64,000 bases of DNA from G963663365 sp963663365. Its GTDB lineage: Bacteria; Hinthialibacterota; Hinthialibacteria; Hinthialibacterales; G963663365. Of the stretch, positions 47,157 to 55,476 are shown piece by piece. The notes below the pieces were generated by a model that did no database searches, was not told where the DNA came from, and saw nothing but the letters and a program-made list of their open reading frames with translations. The stretch is from assembly GCA_963663365.2 (NCBI GenBank), contig CAXXIH010000003.1, forward strand, positions 682,001 to 746,000. The letters run 5' to 3'. Both the position numbers and the translations under genes were made by a program. Each line of letters begins with the position of its first letter. The stretch's first letter is position 1.

Positions 47157-48251
47157 CTATACCATCTTCTTATTATATTCCGTGACGATTTCGGTTACGC
47201 GTTTGAGTTTTTCATACTGTGCATCGGGCGGGGGTTCATCGGAGACGCCCAAAATAAGGTGCGGATGCAGCCGATCAATAATTTCATGCACTTCTTGTTC
47301 GAATTCATCCATACTCACAAAAGGTAAAAACGATGTTGCGCAAATGCCATCGATGAGCACCAGATCGTTGCCCATGTGTTCTTCAATCATTTCCATTGTG
47401 GCATCGCCCATCGGTTCGAAAGTAATCGCTTCGATACCATCCAACTTTGTCTCGCGCGCATAGGGAATAATGCTGGCAACGTCGCCATCCCAATGTGAGA
47501 ATGTGAATTTCCCGGCTGCATGCAAAAGTCCATGCCGCGCATCATACGCGGGTATTGCGAATTCTTTTAAGAACGGCGGGGGCAACAGATCGCAGTGAAT
47601 GTTGTCGCCGAAATTAATGAATTCAGCGGGAGTTTGGAGTACGGCCCGGATGTAACGCTGATCAGAGGCATCCACCGCCGCAAAGAAATCCCGCACCTCG
47701 CGGGGATGATCCTGCATGGCAAAGATGCCTTCTTCAAATCCGCTGAATTCGAGGAAAAGCCGCATCACATTCACACGTGGAACGATCACCGTGGGCATGG
47801 CCCGGGAACCCATGCGGTCAAGTTCGCTTTGATAGGCCTGGAAATCAGGTTCGTAGTCTGTGGCTTCCCACACATACGTGGCGATTTTAAGATCATCCAC
47901 ATTTTTCACGGGAAATTCGGTTGTTAGCCATGAATCGATGGTGCTGGCATCCACCCGGCGTAACTCGCCGAGTGGGGTTTTCCAGGTGATTATTGTTGCG
48001 CCATCCCTCATTTCACGCGCAATCGTAACGTCTTTGGTATCCACGCGGCGCACCGGCTCGGCCTCGGTGATATAGCGCACGGAGGCATCCAGGTCCTTGT
48101 AGACTTCAAAGATATCGCTGTCTTTAAATTGTTCCGGTAATGTGCCGCGTTTGCGGTTCATGTTGAACCAGTGCTCAATACGCGGCTGCCAGACAACTTT
48201 GGCGTTTGGATCGCCCTGAAAAATCTTGCGTGCCTCTGCTCGAAAGTCCAT
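47157..48251 (-). CDS. Uroporphyrinogen decarboxylase (URO-D)-like family protein
   Basis: A 364-residue protein of the URO-D/cobalamin-dependent methyltransferase fold. It has PRVNVMRLFLEFSGFE, INFGDNIHCDLLPPPFLKEFAIPAYDARH, FSHWDGDVASIIPYA with a conserved His/Asp, LDGIEAITFEPMGD and LILGVSDEPPPDA. True HemE residues are not retained. Members of this branch occur widely in PVC-type genomes beside sugar genes and have no settled function; methyl transfer is one possibility. ATG 48251 is preferred over an upstream start at 48326 because the family begins there. It is divergent from the FGGY kinase, with 172 bases between. Confidence 0.75.
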   Translation of the reverse strand: MDFRAEARKIFQGDPNAKVVWQPRIEHWFNMNRKRGTLPEQFKDSDIFEVYKDLDASVRYITEAEPVRRVDTKDVTIAREMRDGATIITWKTPLGELRRVDASTIDSWLTTEFPVKNVDDLKIATYVWEATDYEPDFQAYQSELDRMGSRAMPTVIVPRVNVMRLFLEFSGFEEGIFAMQDHPREVRDFFAAVDASDQRYIRAVLQTPAEFINFGDNIHCDLLPPPFLKEFAIPAYDARHGLLHAAGKFTFSHWDGDVASIIPYARETKLDGIEAITFEPMGDATMEMIEEHMGNDLVLIDGICATSFLPFVSMDEFEQEVHEIIDRLHPHLILGVSDEPPPDAQYEKLKRVTEIVTEYNKKMV

Positions 48252-48423
48252 CTTTATCCCTGCTGTGTTTTGCGGAGCATATCGGTTTCCGCGCGGTGTG
48301 CCTATCCGATAGACAGACAATTTCACAGTGTCTTTTTATAAATCCTGTTCTGCGGTTGGCGTGGATCGATGAATCGGCTAAAAATCTTGTATGTGCTTCC
48401 ATGGAATGAATGAGGAAATTGAC

Positions 48424-49944
48424 ATGGCTTCAAAATATCATGCCGCAATTGATGTCGGAGCAACGAGTATAAAAGCCGCCTTTTTTACCGAAGACGGCGT
48501 ACTGGCCGCATCCGCGAGCCGGCCCAATGGTCCTGCCGAACAGCCGGGGGGCGATCCCGCATGGCGTATATGGGATTTGGATCAACTTTGGGGAAAGGCG
48601 GCTTCGGCTTTGTTGGAGGCCAAATCCGCACTGCCATCCGGCGCTGAAATCGCGGCAATCGCGGTTACCGGATTCGGAACCGATGGCGCGCCGGTAGGCA
48701 AAGACGGTTCCCTGCTCTATCCCATTATCAGTTGGCATTGCGGGCGCACGGTTCCTCAGCGCGACCGGTTGCTAGAGTCGATGAGCGCCGAGCGGATCTT
48801 CGAGATTACGGCTTATCATCCCTATCCCATCAATGCGCTCTATCGCTGGATGTGGCTACAGGAACATGAGCCGGGATTGTTGGAGCGGGCTGAACGTTGG
48901 TTACAGGTGCAGGATTTAATCGTTTGGAAACTTTCCGGGGCCTTGGCCACCGATGCCACCATTGCCTCGACCACGATGGCTTTGGATATCCGTACACGGA
49001 ACTGGTCGCGGGAGATGCTTCAGGCCGCGAATGTTCCGGGAACCTTCCAATGCCCCATTACCGAAGGCGGAACCCGTATCGGTGAAGTCACAAAGGAAGC
49101 ATCCGAACAAACCGGCCTCCCCATAGGAACTCCCGTTGTAACAGGCGGTCATGACTGTGAATTCGGAGTTTTGGGAGCTGGCGTGCACGATTCCTCAACA
49201 TTTATCGACATTACGGGGACCTGGGAGATTCTGATTTCAGTTACGGACCACTGCCACCCCAACCGTCAGATGTATGTAGATGGCCTGGATTACGAATGTC
49301 ATGCGGTGCAAGGCCAATGGATTTGCCAAAGTCTGATGATTGCAGGCGGTGTTATTGAGTGGGTGCGGCATAATTTCTATCGGGATATTGCCAACGATGC
49401 GGATGTTTACGCTCAAATGGTGGCGGATGCCAAGTCTGTGCCCATCGGCAGCGAAGGTGTGATGCTTCTGCCCAGTTTTATGCCGGGTATGGGGCCATTC
49501 TTTGCCTCTCATGCGCCGGGCGTGATTGCAGGACTCAAAACCACCAGCGAACGCGCTCATGTGGCCCGTGCCGCATGGGAAGGTTTGGTGGCGCAGTTGG
49601 CTCGTCAGGTAAATGCGATCGAGAATGCAACGGGCAACAAAGCCGAACGTTTGCGGATTGTGGGCGGTGGGCAGAAGAATCCATTTTGGACCCAACTTAA
49701 GGCCGATATTACGGGCCGTCCGATAGAGGTATTGGATTGTCAGGAGCCTACTTTGTTGGGTGCTTCTATCGCGGCCGGTGTGGGTGCGGGAACCTATGGC
49801 TCATTCACAGAGGCGATTGATGGCATGGAATTCCGTGTACATGTGACAGAGCCTGACAGCAAACGCGGAGAAGAGTATGCCGCAATTACACAACGTTTGG
49901 CATACGATTTTCCAAAATCGCAAGAGGGATTGCCGAAGAGTTGA
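48424..49944 (+). CDS. FGGY-family carbohydrate kinase
   Basis: A 506-residue sugar kinase with the two-lobe ASKHA fold: phosphate-1 motif AAIDVGATSIKAAFF, substrate-side PIISWHCGRTVPQRD, GGHDCEFGVLGAGV, phosphate-2 STFIDITGTWEIL and adenosine motif LRIVGGGQKNPFWTQLKADI. The substrate is not readable; the family includes kinases for fuculose, rhamnulose, xylulose and glycerol, and the sequence looks closest to the fuculokinase/rhamnulokinase side. ATG 48424 has GAGGAA upstream. It is followed by a convergent MDR dehydrogenase, which may act in the same sugar pathway. Confidence 0.85.
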   Translation: MASKYHAAIDVGATSIKAAFFTEDGVLAASASRPNGPAEQPGGDPAWRIWDLDQLWGKAASALLEAKSALPSGAEIAAIAVTGFGTDGAPVGKDGSLLYPIISWHCGRTVPQRDRLLESMSAERIFEITAYHPYPINALYRWMWLQEHEPGLLERAERWLQVQDLIVWKLSGALATDATIASTTMALDIRTRNWSREMLQAANVPGTFQCPITEGGTRIGEVTKEASEQTGLPIGTPVVTGGHDCEFGVLGAGVHDSSTFIDITGTWEILISVTDHCHPNRQMYVDGLDYECHAVQGQWICQSLMIAGGVIEWVRHNFYRDIANDADVYAQMVADAKSVPIGSEGVMLLPSFMPGMGPFFASHAPGVIAGLKTTSERAHVARAAWEGLVAQLARQVNAIENATGNKAERLRIVGGGQKNPFWTQLKADITGRPIEVLDCQEPTLLGASIAAGVGAGTYGSFTEAIDGMEFRVHVTEPDSKRGEEYAAITQRLAYDFPKSQEGLPKS

Positions 49945-49966
49945 CAACCATGCGAAGGCGGACAGC

Positions 49967-50929
49967 CTAATCCATCGTAAGAATGACTTTTAGACTGTCG
50001 GGCGCATTGGCCCGTTCCCAGGCTTCGAGCGCTGCATCTATGGGGTAGACGGCTGTGCGCAGAGTTTCCAGCGGGATTTTCCTTTTCTTAAGGAACTCCA
50101 GGGCCGGGGCAAACAGTCCGCAACGCGAGCCCAGCACCTTGATTTCATTGATAACCAGCGGTGTTAGATCCAAAGGCGCGGCGCGTTCCATGGTGCTTTT
50201 AAGCACAATCGTTCCGCGCGGCTTAATGATACGCATAGCTGTGCCCAAACCTTCTGTTGTTCCCGATGCTTCGACAACAACATCGGAATAGGCTGTGTCG
50301 TTCTCGGTTAGGTCGTGTTCATGAATGAAGTGCAAACCGAGGTTTTTAGGGAATCGTTCCGGGTGATGACCAATTATGCTTAATGGCCCGGGATGTTGAA
50401 TCTTAAATACTAACGCAGTCAACAAGCCTAACTTGCCATCGCCGATAATCGTCACAGACTGACGGGGGACAATGTGCAGTTGTTCGAAAATCTCTAAAAC
50501 CGCCGCCAATGGTTCGACAAATACCGCTTCGTCGTCGGTTATTTCATCAGGGATTCGCAGAAGATTGGAGGTCGGCAAACAGATGAAGTCGGCCATACAC
50601 CCGCCGTGCTTCAATATGCCGACAACGGTCCGGTGCGGGCAATGCCTTTCCAACCCGGAACGGCACCAGGAACACGTGCCGCAACCACAATTGATTTCAC
50701 CCACAACTCGGTCGCCTGGCGAGAATCCCCCGGCTGACTCTACCAATTCGCCGACAAATTCGTGCCCCAAGATGCCTTCAAAGCCCATATAGCCTCTGGT
50801 CAGTTCCAGGTCGGTTCTGCAGATACCGGCCTGACGCACCCGGATCAGGGCTTCGCCGGGGCTGTGCATCGGTGAGGGCTCGTTGGTTTCCAGTTTGAGT
50901 ACACCATTGCGAAAGACGACGGCACGCAT
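49967..50929 (-). CDS. Zinc-dependent MDR alcohol/polyol dehydrogenase
   Basis: A 320-residue medium-chain dehydrogenase. Catalytic zinc ligands lie in AGICRTDLEL and LGHEFVGEL. The structural zinc cluster is the four Cys of CGCGTCSWCRSGLERHC. The nucleotide fold has TIIGDGKLGLLTAL. The Rossmann part is followed by VVVEASGTTEGL, as in sorbitol/threonine dehydrogenase relatives. At 320 residues it is shorter than usual (340-350). ATG 50929 follows GAGAGG at a good distance; an in-frame start at 50998 would add 23 residues. A role in sugar or polyol oxidation with the convergent FGGY kinase is plausible but unproven. Confidence 0.85.
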   Translation of the reverse strand: MRAVVFRNGVLKLETNEPSPMHSPGEALIRVRQAGICRTDLELTRGYMGFEGILGHEFVGELVESAGGFSPGDRVVGEINCGCGTCSWCRSGLERHCPHRTVVGILKHGGCMADFICLPTSNLLRIPDEITDDEAVFVEPLAAVLEIFEQLHIVPRQSVTIIGDGKLGLLTALVFKIQHPGPLSIIGHHPERFPKNLGLHFIHEHDLTENDTAYSDVVVEASGTTEGLGTAMRIIKPRGTIVLKSTMERAAPLDLTPLVINEIKVLGSRCGLFAPALEFLKKRKIPLETLRTAVYPIDAALEAWERANAPDSLKVILTMD

Positions 50930-51115
50930 TGAAAACCTCTCAGTGACAGCTAATTTTATTATACCCGCAACGATATTGTATGCCGGGATGTTACCCATGT
51001 CATACTAACAGGCGGCAGTTGCACCGAATATGGACCATTAGAGTTAAGGAAGATTCTTACACGTGTTAAAGTTAAGCGCCCTTTGAGGCCCATTCGTCAA
51101 AAGATCAGGAAGCAA

Positions 51116-51460
51116 ATGTCTGAAATCGTACGCAAAGATGATGGCGAAATAACGATCTTGGTTCTTCCATCATCCAAAGAACCTTGCCGGGGTGATGAAC
51201 TTAAGCAAGTGTTGCTTGGGCTCCATATGGAGAACCGCCATCAGATTATTCTGGATATGAGCCAGGTGGCCATCATCACCAGCTCCTTTCTGGGGGTGCT
51301 GCTTGGAGCCACCAACCGGACCAGACCTCATAATGGGAATATTAAACTTTTCGGCCTTCAACCACGCGTCTGTACGGTATTTCAACTCACACGTCTGGCC
51401 CGCATTTATGAGATTTTTGTCGATCTGGAATCGGCCGTAAAATCGTTCGGATTCGACTGA
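51116..51460 (+). CDS. STAS-domain anti-sigma factor antagonist-like protein
   Basis: A 114-residue single STAS domain: ITILVLPSSKEP strand, IILDMSQVAIITSSFLGVLL with the Ser that is phosphorylated in SpoIIAA-type proteins, and VFQLTRLARIYEIFVDLESAV. Such proteins bind anti-sigma factors in partner-switching. No anti-sigma kinase or sigma factor is nearby, so its partner is elsewhere. ATG 51116 has AGGAAG just upstream. It ends at a bidirectional terminator shared with the convergent FG-GAP gene. Confidence 0.8.
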   Translation: MSEIVRKDDGEITILVLPSSKEPCRGDELKQVLLGLHMENRHQIILDMSQVAIITSSFLGVLLGATNRTRPHNGNIKLFGLQPRVCTVFQLTRLARIYEIFVDLESAVKSFGFD

Positions 51461-51480
51461 GAATAATAAATTAAAAAAGA

Positions 51481-51502
51481 CCCGGCGTTTGACTGCGCCG
51501 GG
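51481..51502. terminator. Bidirectional rho-independent terminator
   Basis: The stem CCCGGCG/CGCCGGG (7 bp) has an eight-base loop. An A-run on the left (AATTAAAAAAGA) gives a T-run for minus-strand transcripts, and CCTTTGATTT follows on the right. It sits between the convergent STAS and FG-GAP genes. Confidence 0.85.
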
Positions 51503-51533
51503 CCTTTGATTTCGATTGCGGCGCTTACGCTCT

Positions 51534-52847
51534 TTAGTAGATCGTCCAGTTCTTTACGGAAACTTCTGTGTTATTCAAGAAAAAATAAACGCTGTCATCG
51601 ACGGCTGAGGCGACGGCGATATCGTCATCACCGTCGTTATCCCAATCGCCCAGCACCATTGCGCGCGGTTCCAGACCGATGGGAAGATCGGCGATTTCCG
51701 TAAAATTACCGGCGCCATCGTTTTCAAAGATTTGTATTACCGGATCTATGAAACTGTCCGTATCGTCCATTCCGGTTCCCTCATTCGTGATAACGAGATC
51801 ATAATCGCCATCGCTGTCAAAATCGGAAGCGCGGACGATGCTGGGTACTCCGAGTACTTCAAAGAAGTTTTCGGAGCTAAAGGTGTTATCGCCGTTATTC
51901 CACCACATGGCCAGCCCGGCGAAATCGGGTGTGATTTGCTCAGGATTGTCTGTTCCCCATAATGTGGCAATAACATCGACATCACCATCTCCGTCAAAGT
52001 CCCGTGCAACAACAGAAAACGGTAGCGATGAGGGGTCATTAATGGGCCTGGTTAAGGAAAGCTCATAATCTCCAATATTATCCATTATGGTGATATTGAA
52101 GTCAGCCAGAGCGCCGAAAAAGCCGTTATAATAACCTTGATCGACGGCAACGATATCAGAATCAAGATCGCCATCCATATCGACAAATTCGAAAGGAGAA
52201 ACGGAGCCAACCGTTTCATAATGAATAAATGGACTGCTAAAGGTGCCATCACCCTGGTTTACGGCATATTCGATGCCCGGGCTGATCATCTCCACCGCAT
52301 TCTCACCAGGAAGAAACAGACCAAGATTTCCAATAGCGATATCCATTACTCCATCATCGTTGTAATCAAACGGAAGCAGGTAGCCTGGAATCCCCTCCAT
52401 GAGATAGAGGTTATTCATTGTAAATGTCCCACCGGACTGATTGAAATAGGTCATGATTCCGGTCTGATCGAACTCAAATGTGTTGTAATTAAATTCACCG
52501 AGTATCCCTACAGCCACATCTGTGAGTCCATCGCCATTGAAGTCAGCCACGGCCAGAGAAATCGGCTCACTGCTCCCGGTAATTCGGTAATCCTTGCGTT
52601 GAAGAAATCCTGCGGAACCGGAATTGAAGAGAATCGTGAATGAATCGCCGGTTTCGTTCACCGTAATGACATCCATTAAGCCATTACCATCCATGTCGCC
52701 GGATTTAATGTCGACCGGCTGCAATGGAACACGAACGGCGTTGCCATAAGACTCAATAACAATCTCGGCTTGTAGTGAGGTTGCTCCGAGCATAAGGAGT
52801 ACAAATAAGTAGTTACGATTGAAGACCTTAAGCCGAGGAAAAGACAT
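51534..52847 (-). CDS. Secreted FG-GAP/VCBS-repeat protein
   Basis: A 437-residue exported protein with a signal peptide (NYLFVLLMLGATSLQA). It consists of about six to seven FG-GAP/VCBS-type repeats, each with a calcium-binding loop of the DxDxDGxxD style: DMDGNGLMD, DFNGDGLTD, DYNDDGVMD, DMDGDLDSD, DFDGDGDVD, DFDSDGDYD and DWDNDGDDD. Such repeats fold into a beta-propeller like integrin alpha chains and serve adhesion or binding. The tail VSVKNWTIY resembles the tail of the metalloprotease at 19058 (TSVQDWMLH). ATG 52847 has GGAGG upstream. Confidence 0.88.
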   Translation of the reverse strand: MSFPRLKVFNRNYLFVLLMLGATSLQAEIVIESYGNAVRVPLQPVDIKSGDMDGNGLMDVITVNETGDSFTILFNSGSAGFLQRKDYRITGSSEPISLAVADFNGDGLTDVAVGILGEFNYNTFEFDQTGIMTYFNQSGGTFTMNNLYLMEGIPGYLLPFDYNDDGVMDIAIGNLGLFLPGENAVEMISPGIEYAVNQGDGTFSSPFIHYETVGSVSPFEFVDMDGDLDSDIVAVDQGYYNGFFGALADFNITIMDNIGDYELSLTRPINDPSSLPFSVVARDFDGDGDVDVIATLWGTDNPEQITPDFAGLAMWWNNGDNTFSSENFFEVLGVPSIVRASDFDSDGDYDLVITNEGTGMDDTDSFIDPVIQIFENDGAGNFTEIADLPIGLEPRAMVLGDWDNDGDDDIAVASAVDDSVYFFLNNTEVSVKNWTIY

Positions 52848-52993
52848 GTACTATGAACCTCCGAAGTGTAAATCTATTTTGTCTTTGTGAGCATGAAATG
52901 ATGCTATCACCGACAAATTGTAGCAACTGGATATTAAATTGACTATAATTATTAAAGTTGCGGTATGCACTCAACCTGAAAGAGAGAGCTAAG

Positions 52994-53551
52994 TTGAGAA
53001 AAACCAAGGCCTTCACCCTAATTGAACTGCTCATTGTTGTGGCCATCATCGGGATTCTCGCCGCAATCGCTATTCCCAACTTTGTCGCGGCCAGGCTTCG
53101 CGCCAAAACCGCCAGGGCCTATGCGGATATGAATAGCATTGAAACTTCTTTTCATATGTACCGTATGGATCACAATGCTATGCCGCCGCGTACAACGAAG
53201 CTGAGTAGTGTCGATAATATGCGTTACCCCATCCATCTTTCGATGATGTATCAGCTCACGACGCCGACATCCTATATCAAGCAGGCCGACAGCCCCTTTT
53301 CGAAAGACCATGGCTACTGGTACTACGATTGGAGCGATTTTAAGGAATTAACGGAAGTGGAGCCGAAGTTCTGGTGGAACGGTCCTGAGCGTGAAGAAAT
53401 CTGCTATTGGATGGTTATGACCCAGGCTACAGATGCCCTGCACGCGGCCTGGGTTGAGCCGACTGAGCCGGACGTATATCTGCAATGGAACGAATACGAT
53501 CCAAGCAACGGATTGGTCAGTATCGGCATTATCCAACGCCACGGGAAATAA
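52994..53551 (+). CDS. Type II secretion-like pseudopilin
   Basis: A protein of about 185 residues starting MRKTKAFTLIELLIVVA at a TTG codon (52994). GAGAGAG upstream and a normal six-residue leader favour this over ATG 52958, which has no ribosome site. It has the prepilin cleavage site A/F, Glu+5 and the hydrophobic helix, then RLRAKTARAYADMNSIETSF and a C-terminal beta region rich in aromatic residues. It is a paralogue of the protein at 27299. Secretion machinery is not encoded in this window. Confidence 0.82.
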   Translation: MRKTKAFTLIELLIVVAIIGILAAIAIPNFVAARLRAKTARAYADMNSIETSFHMYRMDHNAMPPRTTKLSSVDNMRYPIHLSMMYQLTTPTSYIKQADSPFSKDHGYWYYDWSDFKELTEVEPKFWWNGPEREEICYWMVMTQATDALHAAWVEPTEPDVYLQWNEYDPSNGLVSIGIIQRHGK

Positions 53552-53628
53552 ACAGCGGCACAATCCCATTCTTATCCCTAACTGCGGTATGCGCTCTTTA
53601 AGAAGCGAATTGCGCATATAAATAGAAA

Positions 53629-53667
53629 CCCGGCGAGAAAGCGAAATAAATCGTCTCACCCGCCGGG
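53629..53667. terminator. Hairpin terminator between pseudopilin and rpmG
   Basis: CCCGGCG (53629-53635) pairs with CGCCGGG (53661-53667) around a 25-base loop. On the minus strand the stem is followed by TTTCTATTTATAT, giving a terminator for the tuf-rpmG transcript. It may also act for the plus-strand pseudopilin. Confidence 0.7.
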
Positions 53668-53715
53668 CATACACTTATACTGATTGATTGCTTTATCGCT
53701 ATTTCATATGCAGTA

Positions 53716-53868
53716 TTAGCGCGTTTCTTTATGCTGAGTGTGCTGTTTGCAGAAACGGCAATACTTCTTGAACTCAAGACGGTCGGGATGCTTACGCTTA
53801 TCCTTTTTCGTCGTGTAATTACGCTGCTTGCATTCGGTGCAAGCGAGAGTGATTTGTTCGCGAGGCAT
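53716..53868 (-). CDS. rpmG: 50S ribosomal protein L33
   Basis: A 50-residue protein, MPREQITLACTECKQRNYTT followed by KKDKRKHPDRLEFKKYCRFC and a short tail. Both CxxC pairs are present (C10/C13 and C37/C40), so this is the zinc-binding form. Basic content and length fit L33. The ATG has GGAGG eight bases upstream. It lies 82 bases downstream of tuf on the same strand, a conserved neighbourhood. Confidence 0.95.
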   Translation of the reverse strand: MPREQITLACTECKQRNYTTKKDKRKHPDRLEFKKYCRFCKQHTQHKETR

Positions 53869-53950
53869 GGTCCCAACCTCCAGGTTTTATTTCGCGACGC
53901 CTTTTCGTAATTCGATTGTAAGAATTATCGATCAGGCTGTTTTGTTTCTC

Positions 53951-55144
53951 TTATTCAACGATTTCAGCGACGACGCCGGCGCCGACGGTACGACCGCCTT
54001 CACGAACGGCAAAACGAAGCTCTTTTTCCATAGCGATGGGGGTGATCAACTCGCCGGTGATTTCAACGTTATCGCCAGGCATGACCATCTCTGTGCCTTC
54101 CGGCAACGTCAAAATGCCGGTCACGTCCGTTGTCCGGAAGTAAAACTGAGGACGGTAACCACTAAAGAACGGCGTGTGACGGCCACCCTCTTCCTTGGAC
54201 AGAACGTAAACGTTGCCTTTGAACTTTTTATGCGGCGTGATCGAACCCGGAGCCGCGATAACCTGACCGCGCTCGATGTCCTTACGCTCCATGCCGCGAA
54301 GCAGCAGACCAACATTGTCACCGGCCTGGCCTTCATCCAGCAACTTCCGGAACATTTCAACGCCCGTGCAAACCGTGCTCAGCGAATCTTCACGCAGACC
54401 CACGATCTCAACCTTGTCTTGAACGTGAACCACACCACGCTCAATACGGCCCGTCGCAACCGTGCCACGACCGGTGATCGAGAAGACATCTTCAACCGCC
54501 ATCAAGAACGGCTTGTCAACATCACGCTCCGGAATCGGAACATAATCATCAACCGCCGCAATCAACTCGTGGATGCACTTCGTCTTCTCTTCGTCTTCCG
54601 GATTCTCCATGGCCTGCAACGCGCTGCCACGAACGATCGGAATATCATCACCCGGAAACTCGTATTTCGAAAGCAACTCCCGGATTTCCAACTCAACCAA
54701 ATCCAGAAGCTCCTCATCATCAACCATGTCGCACTTGTTCATAAATACAACGATGTACGGAACACCAACCTGGCGCGCTAACAAAATGTGCTCACGCGTC
54801 TGCGGCATCGGACCATCCGCGGCACTCACAACCAGAATCGCACCGTCCATCTGCGCCGCACCCGTGATCATGTTCTTCACATAGTCCGCGTGACCCGGGC
54901 AGTCAACGTGCGCGTAGTGGCGCGTCGCACTCTGATATTCAACGTGCGCCGTCGCAATCGTGATCCCGCGCTCACGCTCTTCCGGAGCGTTATCAATACT
55001 GTCGAACGAACGTACTTCCGCCATACCCGAATGCGACAAAACCATGGTCATCGCCGCCGTTAATGTCGTCTTACCGTGGTCGACGTGACCAATCGTACCT
55101 ACGTTTACGTGCGGTTTGGTGCGTTCGAACTTTGTTTTAGCCAT
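53951..55144 (-). CDS. tuf: Elongation factor Tu
   Basis: A 397-residue GTPase that delivers aminoacyl-tRNA to the ribosome. All GTP motifs are standard: GHVDHGKT (G1), GITI (G2), DCPGHADY (G3) and NKCD (G4). Domains 2 and 3 follow, including FYFRTTDVTG and the basic C-terminus ending VVAEIVE. The gene uses GAGAG before the ATG. It follows tRNA-Thr and precedes rpmG on the minus strand. A second tuf copy may exist elsewhere, so no A/B suffix is assigned. Confidence 0.98.
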   Translation of the reverse strand: MAKTKFERTKPHVNVGTIGHVDHGKTTLTAAMTMVLSHSGMAEVRSFDSIDNAPEERERGITIATAHVEYQSATRHYAHVDCPGHADYVKNMITGAAQMDGAILVVSAADGPMPQTREHILLARQVGVPYIVVFMNKCDMVDDEELLDLVELEIRELLSKYEFPGDDIPIVRGSALQAMENPEDEEKTKCIHELIAAVDDYVPIPERDVDKPFLMAVEDVFSITGRGTVATGRIERGVVHVQDKVEIVGLREDSLSTVCTGVEMFRKLLDEGQAGDNVGLLLRGMERKDIERGQVIAAPGSITPHKKFKGNVYVLSKEEGGRHTPFFSGYRPQFYFRTTDVTGILTLPEGTEMVMPGDNVEITGELITPIAMEKELRFAVREGGRTVGAGVVAEIVE

Positions 55145-55274
55145 CGTATCTCTCCGTGTTCGTCAATACTTAAAATCAAAGTATTTTGGAATCGACCTCA
55201 TCCAGACAACTTCTTGGGTCGCCGCAAGGGGTACAGTTCCCTATTCTAGTTCTATTACTCTCGTTTTGTCACAG

Positions 55275-55347
<73 letters not shown>

Positions 55348-55476
55348 AGGCGTTTTTGCAGGTGAGATGTATCCTAGAAGGATTGAGCTTCCCCACAAAG
55401 TGCCGGAACGTAGCGCTGTGTACACGCTAGGTCAAGCGATTCGAAGTGAAATGGACTATAACGTACTTTGGAACAA

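Noticed and set aside
53828..54781. 317-codon frame antisense to tuf
   Set aside because: Lies entirely within the highly conserved tuf and rpmG genes on the other strand; composition is what codon bias of tuf would produce.
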